Shown here: positions 1-8,096 of the stretch, piece by piece
Layout: each line of letters opens with the position of its first letter
Position numbering within the stretch: the first letter of the stretch is position 1
Source of the DNA: an archaeon
GTDB lineage: Archaea > EX4484-52 > WAPT01
Length of the DNA: 41,573 bases
Reading direction: 5' to 3'
Assembly: GCA_029258795.1 (NCBI GenBank)
Contig: JAPDKB010000006.1
Coordinates: 1-41,573 of the forward strand
Notes under the pieces: generated by a model
Seen by the model: only the letters and a program-made list of their open reading frames with translations
What the model was told of the DNA's origin: nothing
Databases searched by the model: none
Made by a program: the position numbers and the translations under genes

Positions 1-129
1 GCAGGGATAAAGAGGATAATATACAAGGAAGGCTATCCTGATGAATTCTCAAAGGAAATACTCAAACAGGCGGGTATTGAGGTTCTCAAATACGAGGAGG
101 TTCTGGGGAAGGAATACACGGAACCCTGA
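1..129 (+). CDS. Deoxycytidylate deaminase-like protein, C-terminal fragment
   Basis: Frame 1 is open from the first base to a TGA at 127-129, giving 42 residues of a protein that begins outside the window. The visible tail has the pattern IKRIIYKEGYPDEFSKEIL followed by AGIEVLKYEEV. I recognise this as the end of ComEB/dCMP deaminase family zinc enzymes, where a YxEGYPD motif precedes a helix and a final strand. The zinc-binding HxE and CxxC motifs lie upstream and cannot be checked. The family deaminates dCMP to dUMP for dTMP synthesis. The gene ends just before the promoter of the next operon. The assignment rests on a short stretch and is moderate. Confidence 0.6.
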   Translation, partial: AGIKRIIYKEGYPDEFSKEILKQAGIEVLKYEEVLGKEYTEP

Positions 130-135
130 CTTTGC

Positions 136-163
136 TTGACATACCCCCTCCACCCTTTATAAT
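136..163 (+). promoter_or_regulatory. Sigma-70-type promoter for the polysaccharide operon
   Basis: TTGACA at 136-141, a 16-nt spacer, then TATAAT at 158-163: both hexamers are perfect consensus. The ATG of the next gene at 173 is only 9 nt after the -10 box and has no Shine-Dalgarno sequence, so transcription would start about 0-3 nt before the start codon (leaderless or nearly so). Confidence 0.8.
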
Positions 164-172
164 CTCCCTGAA

Positions 173-1264
173 ATGAGAAGATTTTTTGAACTCGTAAAAA
201 AAGAACTCAAGGTCTTCCTGTGGGTGGATGGGGTGCTTTTTGCCCTTGGGCTGGCCCTCTGTTTTCTTGTGCCACATGTATACACAGCCTCCGCAACCTT
301 TACTGTTGAGGCACCAAAGGTATGGCAACTGGAAGCAACACCCTTCCTTTCTATCCCCTCCCTCATTCCACGACCTCCCACGAGTTACCTTGAGGTTTAT
401 GCAGCTGCAACCACTCCATGGGTAATGGACAGGGTGATAGAGCGTGAGAATTTAAAGGAACATTATGGGAAGAAATCCCTGGAGGACACCCGGAAGGAAT
501 ATCTTCTTCGGATGAGCATAAAGGTAAAAGATGATGGGTTTGCTATTCTGGAATACAGAGACAGAAGTCCGGAAAAGGCATGCAGGGTATGTAACCAGAT
601 TCTGAAAACCATGAACGACTTCTATTGCCAGCACAAGTCCTCCCATTATTCCGAATGCGTGGGTTTTTTGAAAAGTGCAAAAGAAAGCCTTAAAAAGGAG
701 ATAAAAATTCTGGAGGATTCATTGGACTTGATATGCACAAAATATAATTTCTTTCCGGATATATCTTCGTTGGAGGAAATAAAAGAAATCTCCAGGGAAT
801 GGAGAGAAAATATAATATGGAAAGAGCTCCGGTATCGTTATTATCTTTACAAAAATCCGAAAAGTCCTGAAACGAAAAGAGCAAAGGAAGAACTGGATTT
901 ACTTTATCGGGGATGGATTGATGTAAATCTCACAGGGATAAGACACATAAGCTGGCTATTCCCTGTCCAGGATACACTCTCTCAACTTTTCCTCCGCCTC
1001 GCAAGATTCTCTCTTTTAGAAACAATGAAAAGAGAGATTTACGCATTTATTGAAATACAACTCAACCGCGCTATCTTTCAGAAAGATAAAACCATCCCCA
1101 TGATACATGTTATAGACCCACCTGTGATACCTGAAAAAAGGTCATTCCCCAAAAGAAAACAGATGATGATGGGGTTTTTCATTATTGCAATGACCTTTAA
1201 TCTCCTCTGGCTTGGAAGAAAAGAAATCCCGGAGTGGTTCCGGCTAAACCAGGAGGAAGGATGA
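173..1264 (+). CDS. Wzz/GumC-like polysaccharide chain-length or export protein
   Basis: A 363-residue protein with a membrane segment near the N terminus (about residues 18-40, WVDGVLFALGLALCFLVPHV) and a second near the C terminus (about 333-350, MMMGFFIIAMTFNLLWLG). The middle is a long, charged, helix-rich periplasmic region. The two-membrane-segment topology with a Pro-rich stretch (PPVIPEKRSFPKRK) just before the second segment is the hallmark of the Wzz/GumC chain-length determinant family, which controls glycan chain length at the inner membrane. No C-terminal tyrosine-kinase domain is present. It is the first gene of a nine-gene operon; its TGA overlaps the ATG of the next gene by 4 bases. 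The start follows a consensus promoter by 9 nt without a ribosome-binding site. Confidence 0.75.
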   Translation: MRRFFELVKKELKVFLWVDGVLFALGLALCFLVPHVYTASATFTVEAPKVWQLEATPFLSIPSLIPRPPTSYLEVYAAATTPWVMDRVIERENLKEHYGKKSLEDTRKEYLLRMSIKVKDDGFAILEYRDRSPEKACRVCNQILKTMNDFYCQHKSSHYSECVGFLKSAKESLKKEIKILEDSLDLICTKYNFFPDISSLEEIKEISREWRENIIWKELRYRYYLYKNPKSPETKRAKEELDLLYRGWIDVNLTGIRHISWLFPVQDTLSQLFLRLARFSLLETMKREIYAFIEIQLNRAIFQKDKTIPMIHVIDPPVIPEKRSFPKRKQMMMGFFIIAMTFNLLWLGRKEIPEWFRLNQEEG

Positions 1265-2418
1265 GAAAGGAATTCCTTGTATTCGGGAGCCCTCTCATAG
1301 AGGAAGAGGAAATAAAGGAGGTTGTCCATTCTCTCCGCACCGCATGGCTTGGAACAGGACCAAAGGTTGAGCGTTTTGAGGAGATGTTCAGGGAGTACAA
1401 GGGCGTTAAATACGCAATGGCTCTTTACTCCTGCACTGCATGTCTGCATCTTTCGATGCGTGTTCTGGGAATAGAAAAGGGGGATGAGGTAATTGTTCCA
1501 ACCCTAACATTTGCAGCAACTGCAAATGCTGTTGTCAATGCTGGGGGGAAGCCTGTTTTTGTGGATGTTGAAAGGGATACGATGAACATATCTCCTGAGG
1601 AAATAAGGAAACATATAACCCCGAAAACAAGGGCGATAATTCCCGTCCACTTTGCCGGGCGACCGTGCAACATGGATGAGATAATGGAGATAGCAAGGGA
1701 ATACAATCTTTATGTTGTTGAGGACTGTGCACATGCAATAGAAGGTGAATATCACGGAAAAAAAACAGGAACTTTTGGGGATATAGGATGCTTCAGTTTT
1801 TACGCAACCAAGAACATAACCACCGGAGAAGGCGGTATGGCAATAACCAGCAATGAGGAATACGCAAATAAGATAAAGGTTCTTGCAATTCACGGATTGA
1901 GCAAACATGCATGGAGAAGGTTCAAGGACGAAGGATACAGGCACTACTATGTGGTTGAGGCAGGATTTAAATACAACATGATGGACATCCAGGCGGCAAT
2001 AGGAATCCATCAACTTCCCAGGATAGAGAAATACTGGAGAAGAAGAAAGGAAATATGGGAAAGATACAACGAGGCATTCAGGGACCTTCCTGTTATAACC
2101 CCGCTTCCCCCGGAACCGGATACAAAACACTCTTTTCACCTCTACACACTCCTTCTAAAACTTGAGGATATATCCATAAACAGGGACGAATTCTTACAGG
2201 AGATGACCAGAAGAAACATAGGTGTGGGAGTGCATTACATAGCCCTTCACCTTCATCCCTATTATCAGCGTGAGTTTGGATATAAAAAGGGACAGTTTCC
2301 AAATGCGGAGTGGATATCCGAGAGAACGGTCTCAATCCCCCTTTCTCCAAAACTAACGGATGAGGATGTTGAGGATGTGATATGGGCGGTAAGGGATATA
2401 CTGGAGAAAAAGGGATAA
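1261..2418 (+). CDS. DegT/DnrJ/EryC1/StrS family PLP-dependent sugar aminotransferase
   Basis: A 385-residue protein starting at the ATG at 1261, which overlaps the previous stop and is preceded by GGAGGAAGG; an in-frame ATG at 1234 would lack this ribosome-binding site. Family hallmarks are the N-terminal TAWLGTGPKVERFEE, the cofactor-binding VVEDCAHAI (Asp155) and the FSFYATKNITTGEGGM segment, whose Lys184 should form the PLP aldimine. The C-terminal HSFHLYTLLL and VHYIALHLHPYY segments are also typical. Members transaminate nucleotide-linked 3- or 4-keto sugars to make amino sugars for LPS O-antigen or capsule. Length is typical. The exact sugar cannot be told from sequence; no partner dehydratase lies in the window. 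Confidence 0.88.
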   Translation: MRKEFLVFGSPLIEEEEIKEVVHSLRTAWLGTGPKVERFEEMFREYKGVKYAMALYSCTACLHLSMRVLGIEKGDEVIVPTLTFAATANAVVNAGGKPVFVDVERDTMNISPEEIRKHITPKTRAIIPVHFAGRPCNMDEIMEIAREYNLYVVEDCAHAIEGEYHGKKTGTFGDIGCFSFYATKNITTGEGGMAITSNEEYANKIKVLAIHGLSKHAWRRFKDEGYRHYYVVEAGFKYNMMDIQAAIGIHQLPRIEKYWRRRKEIWERYNEAFRDLPVITPLPPEPDTKHSFHLYTLLLKLEDISINRDEFLQEMTRRNIGVGVHYIALHLHPYYQREFGYKKGQFPNAEWISERTVSIPLSPKLTDEDVEDVIWAVRDILEKKG

Positions 2419-3545
2419 AGTACGCAGCACATCTTGTTTACCGGTATCTTCCCGTGACAGAGAACTGGATTTACTCCATGGTATCCCGGATGAAGAGATA
2501 CCATGGGGTATTTCTTGCAACCCGCACCGAGAACCTGGATAAATTTCCATGGGACCCTGTTGTTGCGGTAAGAGAAAAGTCCCTACCGTATCAGGTGATT
2601 GAAAAACTGCATAAGGAATGGTTTGGATACTTCAGGCTCCATCTTCAGGCAATAGAAAAATACAGGGTTTCTCTCATCCACGCACACTTTGGAACAAGAG
2701 GCTACTATGGACTTCCACTTGCAAGAAAATCCCAACTTCCTTACCTTGTTACCTTCTATGGATATGATGTATCCGCTGTTCCGGGAAAAAGGGGCTGGAG
2801 GGAAAGATACCGGATTCTTTTTGATGAGGCAACTTTATTTTTAACAGAAGGACCGCACCTGAAAAACTGCCTTATTGAACTGGGATGTCCTGAAGAAAAG
2901 GTTGTGGTCCATCATCTCGGGGTTGACCCGGAGAAGATACCCTTTAAGGAAAGAAAACCTGAAAAAACAATAAGAATTCTCATGGCTGGAGGGTTTGTTG
3001 AAAAGAAGGGAATTCATCTTGGAATCCGCGCCTTTGATAAACTGAAGGAAAGGGACACCGAACTCTGGGTGGTGGGATGGTACCGGAAGGATGAACCCAG
3101 GCATGCAAGGGGTGCCTCCCTTATCTTTTCTGCATTTAAGGAGGCAAAAAAGAAAGACAAAATAAAGTTTCTGGGTTATTTATCCTATCAGGAATACATG
3201 CGAGTTCTTGAAAAATGCCACATCCTGCTTGCTCCAAGCCTCACGGCATCGGATGGGGATACCGAAGGGGGTGCTCCTGTGGTTCTTCTTGATGCAATGG
3301 CTTCAGGAATGCCTGTTGTTTCAACCCTTCATGCAGATATACCGGAGGTTGTCGTGGATGGTGAGACCGGATTCCTTGTTCCAGAAAAGGATGTGGATGC
3401 GCTTGTTGAGGCACTTGAAAAAATGATAAACGCTCCCTCCTTATGGAAGAAAATGGGAAAAAAGGGAAGGCAGAGGATAGAAAAGGAGTTCAATGTAAAC
3501 ATTCAGGCAGAAAGGCTTGAAAGGATCTATGATAGATACGCGTAA
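2382..3545 (+). CDS. GT4-family glycosyltransferase
   Basis: A 387-residue GT-B fold glycosyltransferase. The N-terminal domain has HLVYRYLPVTENWIYSMV and LIHAHFGTRGYYGLPLA. The C-terminal domain has the nucleotide-sugar region LMAGGFVEKKGIHLGIRAF and the EGGAPVVLLDAMASGMPVV signature (the E-x7-E equivalent region) followed by HADIPEVVVDGETGFLVP, typical of GT4 retaining enzymes related to WcaL-type colanic acid transferases. The start at 2382 lies 37 bases inside the previous gene. Homology of the first 30 residues with family N termini supports it over the ATG near 2478. It should act at the cytoplasmic face of the inner membrane adding one sugar to the lipid-linked repeat; donor and acceptor are unknown. 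Confidence 0.82.
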   Translation: MGGKGYTGEKGIKYAAHLVYRYLPVTENWIYSMVSRMKRYHGVFLATRTENLDKFPWDPVVAVREKSLPYQVIEKLHKEWFGYFRLHLQAIEKYRVSLIHAHFGTRGYYGLPLARKSQLPYLVTFYGYDVSAVPGKRGWRERYRILFDEATLFLTEGPHLKNCLIELGCPEEKVVVHHLGVDPEKIPFKERKPEKTIRILMAGGFVEKKGIHLGIRAFDKLKERDTELWVVGWYRKDEPRHARGASLIFSAFKEAKKKDKIKFLGYLSYQEYMRVLEKCHILLAPSLTASDGDTEGGAPVVLLDAMASGMPVVSTLHADIPEVVVDGETGFLVPEKDVDALVEALEKMINAPSLWKKMGKKGRQRIEKEFNVNIQAERLERIYDRYA

Positions 3546-4533
3546 GCCCCTTCTTGTCCTTGATGTCTATGGAATAGGGGATGTGGTTATGAGCATCCCC
3601 GCACTTTACAGTATAAAAAGAGAAACAAAGGGGAAGGTTGTGGTTGCGGTGAGGGGTGAGACAGAGGGAAAGGTTTTGGGAATGTGCCGGTACCGCTGGG
3701 GAGACGGGATGGTAAAGCTGAGGGAGGGGAGAGTGAGGGCGGCTGGAAGAATAAGAAGAGAAAAAATAAACATGGTGATTTCACTCGGGATAAATCCTGC
3801 AAAAACGGTTGCCTTTTCTTTTGCATCCGGAATATTTCAGATTTACGGGGCGCATCCCTACCGCAGAAAAAAGGGACTCACTACCCTTCCCTACAAGCTT
3901 TTTCTCCCAAATCCCGGCCGTCTGCATAAGGAAGACCTTTACCTTGAACTTTTGAGAAAACTCGGTTTTAATCCCGAAATTCCCGAAAAGCCCTGGATTT
4001 CCCCACCATTTTTTGAAGACCTCCATGAATACCTGAAAAAACTCAAAAAAAAGCATAAAAGATTGATTGCCCTTCATGTTGAATCTGTAAGGAGAGAAAA
4101 GGAATGGCCTCTCCATCATCAGAGAAGATGGATTGAAATGATGAAAAAGGATTTCGGTGTGGTTCTTGTGGGAAAAGGGAAAAAGGATATCGGGAAAATT
4201 CTGGGGGTGGAGGAGGGAGACTTCGTAGATAAACTCACCCTTGAGGAGACATCATTTGTGATAAATGAGGTGGATATACTCATTGGTGGGGATACCGGGC
4301 TCATGCACATAGGTGAGGCTCTCTCAAAGCCAATGGTTGTTCTCTTTGGTCCCACCCATCCTGAGATCACAGCCCCCAGGGGAGAGAGGATAAAAATAAT
4401 AAAAAAAGACCTCCCATGCTCACCCTGCCATTATGGAAGATACACAAACTGCAGAAATCCCGTGTGCATGCAGGAAATAACCCCGGAAGAGGTGAGGGAT
4501 GCCTGCTATGAGATTGCGAATACTTTACATTGA
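3529..4533 (+). CDS. GT9 heptosyltransferase-family protein
   Basis: A 334-residue protein beginning MIDTRKPLLVLDVYGIGDVV. The GIGDVVMSIPAL motif near the N terminus and the IGGDTGLMHIGEALSKP plus VVLFGPTHPE block near residue 255-285 are diagnostic of the GT9 (ADP-heptose:LPS heptosyltransferase, WaaC/WaaF/WaaQ) family. A Cys-rich tail (PCSPCHYGRYTNC...C) is a common feature of GT9 proteins outside Proteobacteria. The ATG at 3529 follows AAAGGA by a few bases and overlaps the previous gene by 17 bases; a TTG at 3517 is a poorer start. Whether heptose is the true donor is not shown by sequence. Confidence 0.83.
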   Translation: MIDTRKPLLVLDVYGIGDVVMSIPALYSIKRETKGKVVVAVRGETEGKVLGMCRYRWGDGMVKLREGRVRAAGRIRREKINMVISLGINPAKTVAFSFASGIFQIYGAHPYRRKKGLTTLPYKLFLPNPGRLHKEDLYLELLRKLGFNPEIPEKPWISPPFFEDLHEYLKKLKKKHKRLIALHVESVRREKEWPLHHQRRWIEMMKKDFGVVLVGKGKKDIGKILGVEEGDFVDKLTLEETSFVINEVDILIGGDTGLMHIGEALSKPMVVLFGPTHPEITAPRGERIKIIKKDLPCSPCHYGRYTNCRNPVCMQEITPEEVRDACYEIANTLH

Positions 4534-5662
4534 CATAAATCCGGTTGTTTCATCCCCTGAAAGAAGACTGAAACTCATATTTGAGCATTTCAAAAAGCAC
4601 CATTGTGCATTTATGATTGCAAGAAAGGGAGAGGTTTCGTCTTTTTTAAAAAGCACCTTCTCCTTATCCCTTCCTCCCTTTCACTCTCTGAAGTTCAAGA
4701 GAAAAAGAGGAAGACTATGGCTTCCAGAGTTTAAAGCGTTCCTTTCACACGCACAGACATTTTTCAGGATTTACAAAACTGCGAGGAACCTTGATGTGGA
4801 TGTTATACATACAACGGGATTTTACTCTGCGATTCATGCGGCTTTGCTTGGAGGGATAAAAAAGATTCCTGTTGTATGGCATCTGGTTGACTTCTGGCCC
4901 CTGAGGGGAATTCCAAACCGTCTCGTGGTTAGGTTGCTTCTTAAGGATACAAAAAAAATAGCAATATCAGAAAGCATAAAAGGGGCTTTTGAAAGAAGTG
5001 GTTTTGGGAGGGTGGAGGTGGTTTACGGAGGAAATATTGATGGATTCTTCCCGGAGCCCAAGAAGAAAGCAAGGAAGAAATTAAACCTTCCGGATGGATT
5101 TCTTGTTGGATACTCAGGTAAGATATTCCCCGGGGACAAAAAGGGGATAAAAACCCTTCTCCATGCATTCTCCATGCTCCCTGAAAAAAGGAATGCATAT
5201 CTTGTTCTGTGCGGTGAATTTGTGGAGGGATATGAGAAAAACTTCCGGGAAGATGTGAAAGAAGCAGGGATTGATGGAAGGGTTATTCAGTTTTCTCTCC
5301 CACCGGATAAGATGAGATACTTTTTCAGTGCGGTTGATGTTACGGTTCTTGTTTCTGAAAAGGAGGAAGGCCTGGGAATGTCCCTTGTGGAATCCCTTGC
5401 GTGTGAAACTCCTGTTATAGGAAGTAAAGCAGGAGGGATTGAGGAGGTTGTGAAAGACAGAGAGACCGGAATACTTGTTCCACCAAAGGACCATGAGTCT
5501 CTGAAAAATGCATTGCTTTTCATGATGGAAAATCCTGAAAAAAGAAAAAAGATGGGGAAGAAAGGAAGGGAAGATGTTCTTTTGAGGTTTTCTCCTGAAA
5601 GGATGTTAAAAAGGATAGAGGAGATATACCATGAGGTTCTCAGTGAGAGAGGCAGGGCTTGA
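4508..5662 (+). CDS. GT4-family glycosyltransferase
   Basis: A 384-residue GT-B glycosyltransferase. N-terminal landmarks are LDVDVIHTTGFYSAIHAALL and VVWHLVDFWPL; the C-terminal nucleotide-sugar domain has VGYSGKIFPGDKKGIKTLL, the EKEEGLGMSLVESLACETPV block with the family Glu residues, and KAGGIEEVVKDRETGILVPP. The chosen ATG at 4508 has GAGGTGAGGG about 9 nt upstream; an ATG at 4499 sits right against that sequence and is less likely. The gene overlaps the GT9 gene by 26 bases and the next gene by 32, so translation is coupled. It probably adds another residue to the polysaccharide or LPS core; specificity is unknown. Confidence 0.82.
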   Translation: MRLRILYIDINPVVSSPERRLKLIFEHFKKHHCAFMIARKGEVSSFLKSTFSLSLPPFHSLKFKRKRGRLWLPEFKAFLSHAQTFFRIYKTARNLDVDVIHTTGFYSAIHAALLGGIKKIPVVWHLVDFWPLRGIPNRLVVRLLLKDTKKIAISESIKGAFERSGFGRVEVVYGGNIDGFFPEPKKKARKKLNLPDGFLVGYSGKIFPGDKKGIKTLLHAFSMLPEKRNAYLVLCGEFVEGYEKNFREDVKEAGIDGRVIQFSLPPDKMRYFFSAVDVTVLVSEKEEGLGMSLVESLACETPVIGSKAGGIEEVVKDRETGILVPPKDHESLKNALLFMMENPEKRKKMGKKGREDVLLRFSPERMLKRIEEIYHEVLSERGRA

Positions 5663-6548
5663 GGAATGGAGAGAATTTACTGAAAAATCAGAAAAGGCAA
5701 CTTTTTTCCACACCCCGGAGTGGTTCCAGGTGTGGGGAAGATACATGGGGATAAAATCCTTTCCTGCTCTTTTTGAGTTTGACGACGGGAAGAAGATTCT
5801 TTTGCCTCTCGGAATAAGAAGAAAAAAAACATACAAACTCTTTATTTCCTCTCCAGGAGGAACATATGGAGGATGGATTTCTACCGATGAACTCTCCTCC
5901 GAGCATGTTTTTTCCATATTTGAGTGGCTGAAGAGACACTACTTTATCCTGAGATTGAATCCATACGATGAACTTCAGCACAGGATTCCCGCAGAGCATG
6001 ATATAACCCAGGTTATCCCCCTTGATGAAAGATTTGAGGATATAGAAAGAAAGTGGAGGCAGAGCATAATGAGAAAGGTAAGGAAGGCAGAGAGGGAGGG
6101 TGTTCGGGTGAAAAAAATGGAGGAAGAGAAGGGGTGGAGGGAGTATTACGGGGTTTATCTTTCTTCTCTTGAAAGATGGGGAAAGCACGCAACATCCAGA
6201 TATTCCTGGAAACTTTTTGAGATTCTGAAAGATACGCCGGGAGTGGAACTGTGGTGTGCGGAATATGATGGAAAAATTGTGGCGGGAGCTGTAGTGGTTT
6301 ATGACAGACACAGGGCAATATACTGGCATGGGGCATCCCTTTCAGAATATCTCCATTTGAGGCCCGTGAATTTGCTCATGTTTTCCCTCATTATGGATGC
6401 AAGAAAGAGAGGCAAACTCTACTTTGACTTTAATCCGAGCGGAGGGCATGAAGGGGTTTTGAGGTTCAAACGCAGTTTTTATCCGCACGAACTTCCTTCA
6501 GGGATTATAAGGAGGGAACCATGGTGGAGAAGGTTTTTAAAAGGATAA
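5631..6548 (+). CDS. FemAB-like GNAT-fold acyltransferase
   Basis: A 305-residue protein with the features of the FemAB/Acetyltransf_6 group: an early FHTPEWFQVWGRYMG segment and a middle basic region (WRQSIMRKVRKAEREGVRV) where family members have the RNIRKAxR pattern. The C-terminal part has VAGAVVVYDRHRAIYWHGAS and YFDFNPSGGHEGVLRFKRSF, matching the YDFGG..GLxxFKxxF end of FemAB-like proteins. In peptidoglycan systems these use aminoacyl-tRNA; in exopolysaccharide clusters relatives are thought to acylate sugars. The location inside a glycan operon favours the latter, which is inference. Confidence 0.75.
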   Translation: MRFSVREAGLEEWREFTEKSEKATFFHTPEWFQVWGRYMGIKSFPALFEFDDGKKILLPLGIRRKKTYKLFISSPGGTYGGWISTDELSSEHVFSIFEWLKRHYFILRLNPYDELQHRIPAEHDITQVIPLDERFEDIERKWRQSIMRKVRKAEREGVRVKKMEEEKGWREYYGVYLSSLERWGKHATSRYSWKLFEILKDTPGVELWCAEYDGKIVAGAVVVYDRHRAIYWHGASLSEYLHLRPVNLLMFSLIMDARKRGKLYFDFNPSGGHEGVLRFKRSFYPHELPSGIIRREPWWRRFLKG

Positions 6549-7441
6549 GAAACTTTCTGAGGCTTGTTGCAGGAGTTCCTGAGGCATACCTGCTCACGAC
6601 TGCAAAGGACCCGGGTTCTCCCCAGTTTTTCATAACGGGTTTGCCAAGGACGGGAACCACCCTTGTCTATCAGTATCTTGTTCACCGACTCCATCTTGCA
6701 TATTTCACAAACGGGGCTGGAATCCCGGTATTTACCCTCTCTCCGGTCTGTGTTACCTGGTTTCAGATACACACCCATCCTCCGTATTATTCTGATTTCA
6801 AAAGCAAATTCGGGAAGGTTCGGGGCTATGTTGCTCCCAGGGAGGCGGGAGGAGTTTGGGCCAGATTTTTTGACCTTGAAAACTATGAAACCATTGATGA
6901 TATGAAATTTCATGAAATTGAGATACTCAAAAGAACGGTATGGAAACTCCAGAACATATTTGGAAACGCACCCTTTGTTAATAAAAATGTCAAGCATATG
7001 TTAAGGATAGAACCTCTTTCCCGCATCTTCCCGCAGGCTTATTTTATTGTGGTTGAGAGGGACCCTGAGGATGTTGCATTGTCCATTCTTTATGCAAGAA
7101 AAAATGCCGGAGGAATTGAGCACTGGTGGTCGGTGAGACCTCCTGATTATGAAAAAATAAAAAATTTATCCCCCCTTGAGCAGATTGCCCATCAGGTTTT
7201 ATCCCTGAGAAAAAAACTCATGGAGGATTTAGAACCAATAAAAGAAAGGATGTTTTTTATTCATTATTGTGAATTCTGTGAGGACCCTGAAAGTGTTGTT
7301 ATGTGGGTATGCAGAAAATCTCACGTAAAGGAAAAACATGGACCGGTCCAGAGGTTTGGATTCAGGAAGAGACAGCCCCGTACCGAGGAGGAAAAAGAAC
7401 TTGTGAAACTGGTCAAAGAACTGGAGGAAAGGTATGGATAA
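6521..7441 (+). CDS. Sulfotransferase-family protein
   Basis: A 306-residue protein with the PAPS-binding P-loop-like motif FITGLPRTGTT (Gly40 to Thr47) near the N terminus and the second PAPS-binding segment YFIVVERDPEDVALSILYARK about residues 170-190, which together define the Sulfotransfer_3-like family. The ATG at 6521 has a strong Shine-Dalgarno (AAGGAGGG, 4-5 nt upstream) and overlaps the acyltransferase gene by 28 bases. The family transfers sulfate from PAPS to hydroxyls of sugars or lipids. In this operon the likely acceptor is a polysaccharide sugar, which would give a sulfated surface glycan. No PAPS-synthesis genes are in the window. Confidence 0.8.
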   Translation: MVEKVFKRIRNFLRLVAGVPEAYLLTTAKDPGSPQFFITGLPRTGTTLVYQYLVHRLHLAYFTNGAGIPVFTLSPVCVTWFQIHTHPPYYSDFKSKFGKVRGYVAPREAGGVWARFFDLENYETIDDMKFHEIEILKRTVWKLQNIFGNAPFVNKNVKHMLRIEPLSRIFPQAYFIVVERDPEDVALSILYARKNAGGIEHWWSVRPPDYEKIKNLSPLEQIAHQVLSLRKKLMEDLEPIKERMFFIHYCEFCEDPESVVMWVCRKSHVKEKHGPVQRFGFRKRQPRTEEEKELVKLVKELEERYG

Positions 7442-8096
7442 GAGAAAATATTATGCCTTTTATCCCATCTTCTCCCCTGCCTTTGCGGTTATGAGAATAG
7501 CGGGGAAGAAAATAGAGGAGTATGCGAAGCAGTATCTTGGAGGAAGAATGCTGGATGCGGGATGTGGTGATAGAAGGAAAAGTCATCTTGTGGGGAGATA
7601 TGTAAAAGAATATGTGGGAATGGATATAAAAAAGAAAAAGGTGGATGTTGCAGGTACTCTTTACTCTCTGCCTTTTAAGGAGGGGAGTTTCGATTCCGTC
7701 CTCTGCACCTCGGTTCTTGAGCATCTCAATAAGCCAGAAAAGGCACTCAGGGAAATTTACAGGGTGCTGAGGCATGGAGGAAATGCAGTATTCACCGTTC
7801 CTCTTTTCTGGCATCTTCATGAGGAGCCTCACGATTACTACCGGTTTACCCGATACGCCCTTGAGAATATCTTTAAAGACGCAGGATTTGAAATAAATAA
7901 GATAGAGCCCCTTTCCGGTTTCTGGACGACCTTCCTTTGTGAGTTTCTCTACTACCTCAAAGAGACACTTGGAGGAAAAAATCCTGTTTATTGTGTTTTT
8001 GCGTTATTTTTGAATCCCTTAATCATGTTGCTTCATCCTCTGGACCGCTCCTTCAAGTTCACCTGGCTTTATATAGTTTCGGTGAGGAAGCCATGA
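7434..8096 (+). CDS. Class I SAM-dependent methyltransferase
   Basis: A 220-residue Rossmann-fold methyltransferase of the Methyltransf_11 type. Motif I is MLDAGCGD (Asp41-Gly45), followed by YVGMDIK at the end of strand 2, LPFKEGSFDSVLCTSVLEHL (motifs II/III) and EIYRVLRHGG before the last core strands. A hydrophobic C-terminal section (FALFLNPLIMLLHPL) could touch the membrane or a lipid-linked substrate. It overlaps the sulfotransferase gene by 8 bases and the flippase gene by 4. Its likely role is methyl capping or decoration of a glycan residue, inferred from context only. Confidence 0.82.
   Translation: MDKRKYYAFYPIFSPAFAVMRIAGKKIEEYAKQYLGGRMLDAGCGDRRKSHLVGRYVKEYVGMDIKKKKVDVAGTLYSLPFKEGSFDSVLCTSVLEHLNKPEKALREIYRVLRHGGNAVFTVPLFWHLHEEPHDYYRFTRYALENIFKDAGFEINKIEPLSGFWTTFLCEFLYYLKETLGGKNPVYCVFALFLNPLIMLLHPLDRSFKFTWLYIVSVRKP

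Noticed and set aside
1504-2139. Long minus-strand open frame of 211 codons inside the aminotransferase gene
   Set aside because: Antisense shadow of a clearly conserved DegT gene; its product is low-complexity and Cys/Phe-rich with no motif.
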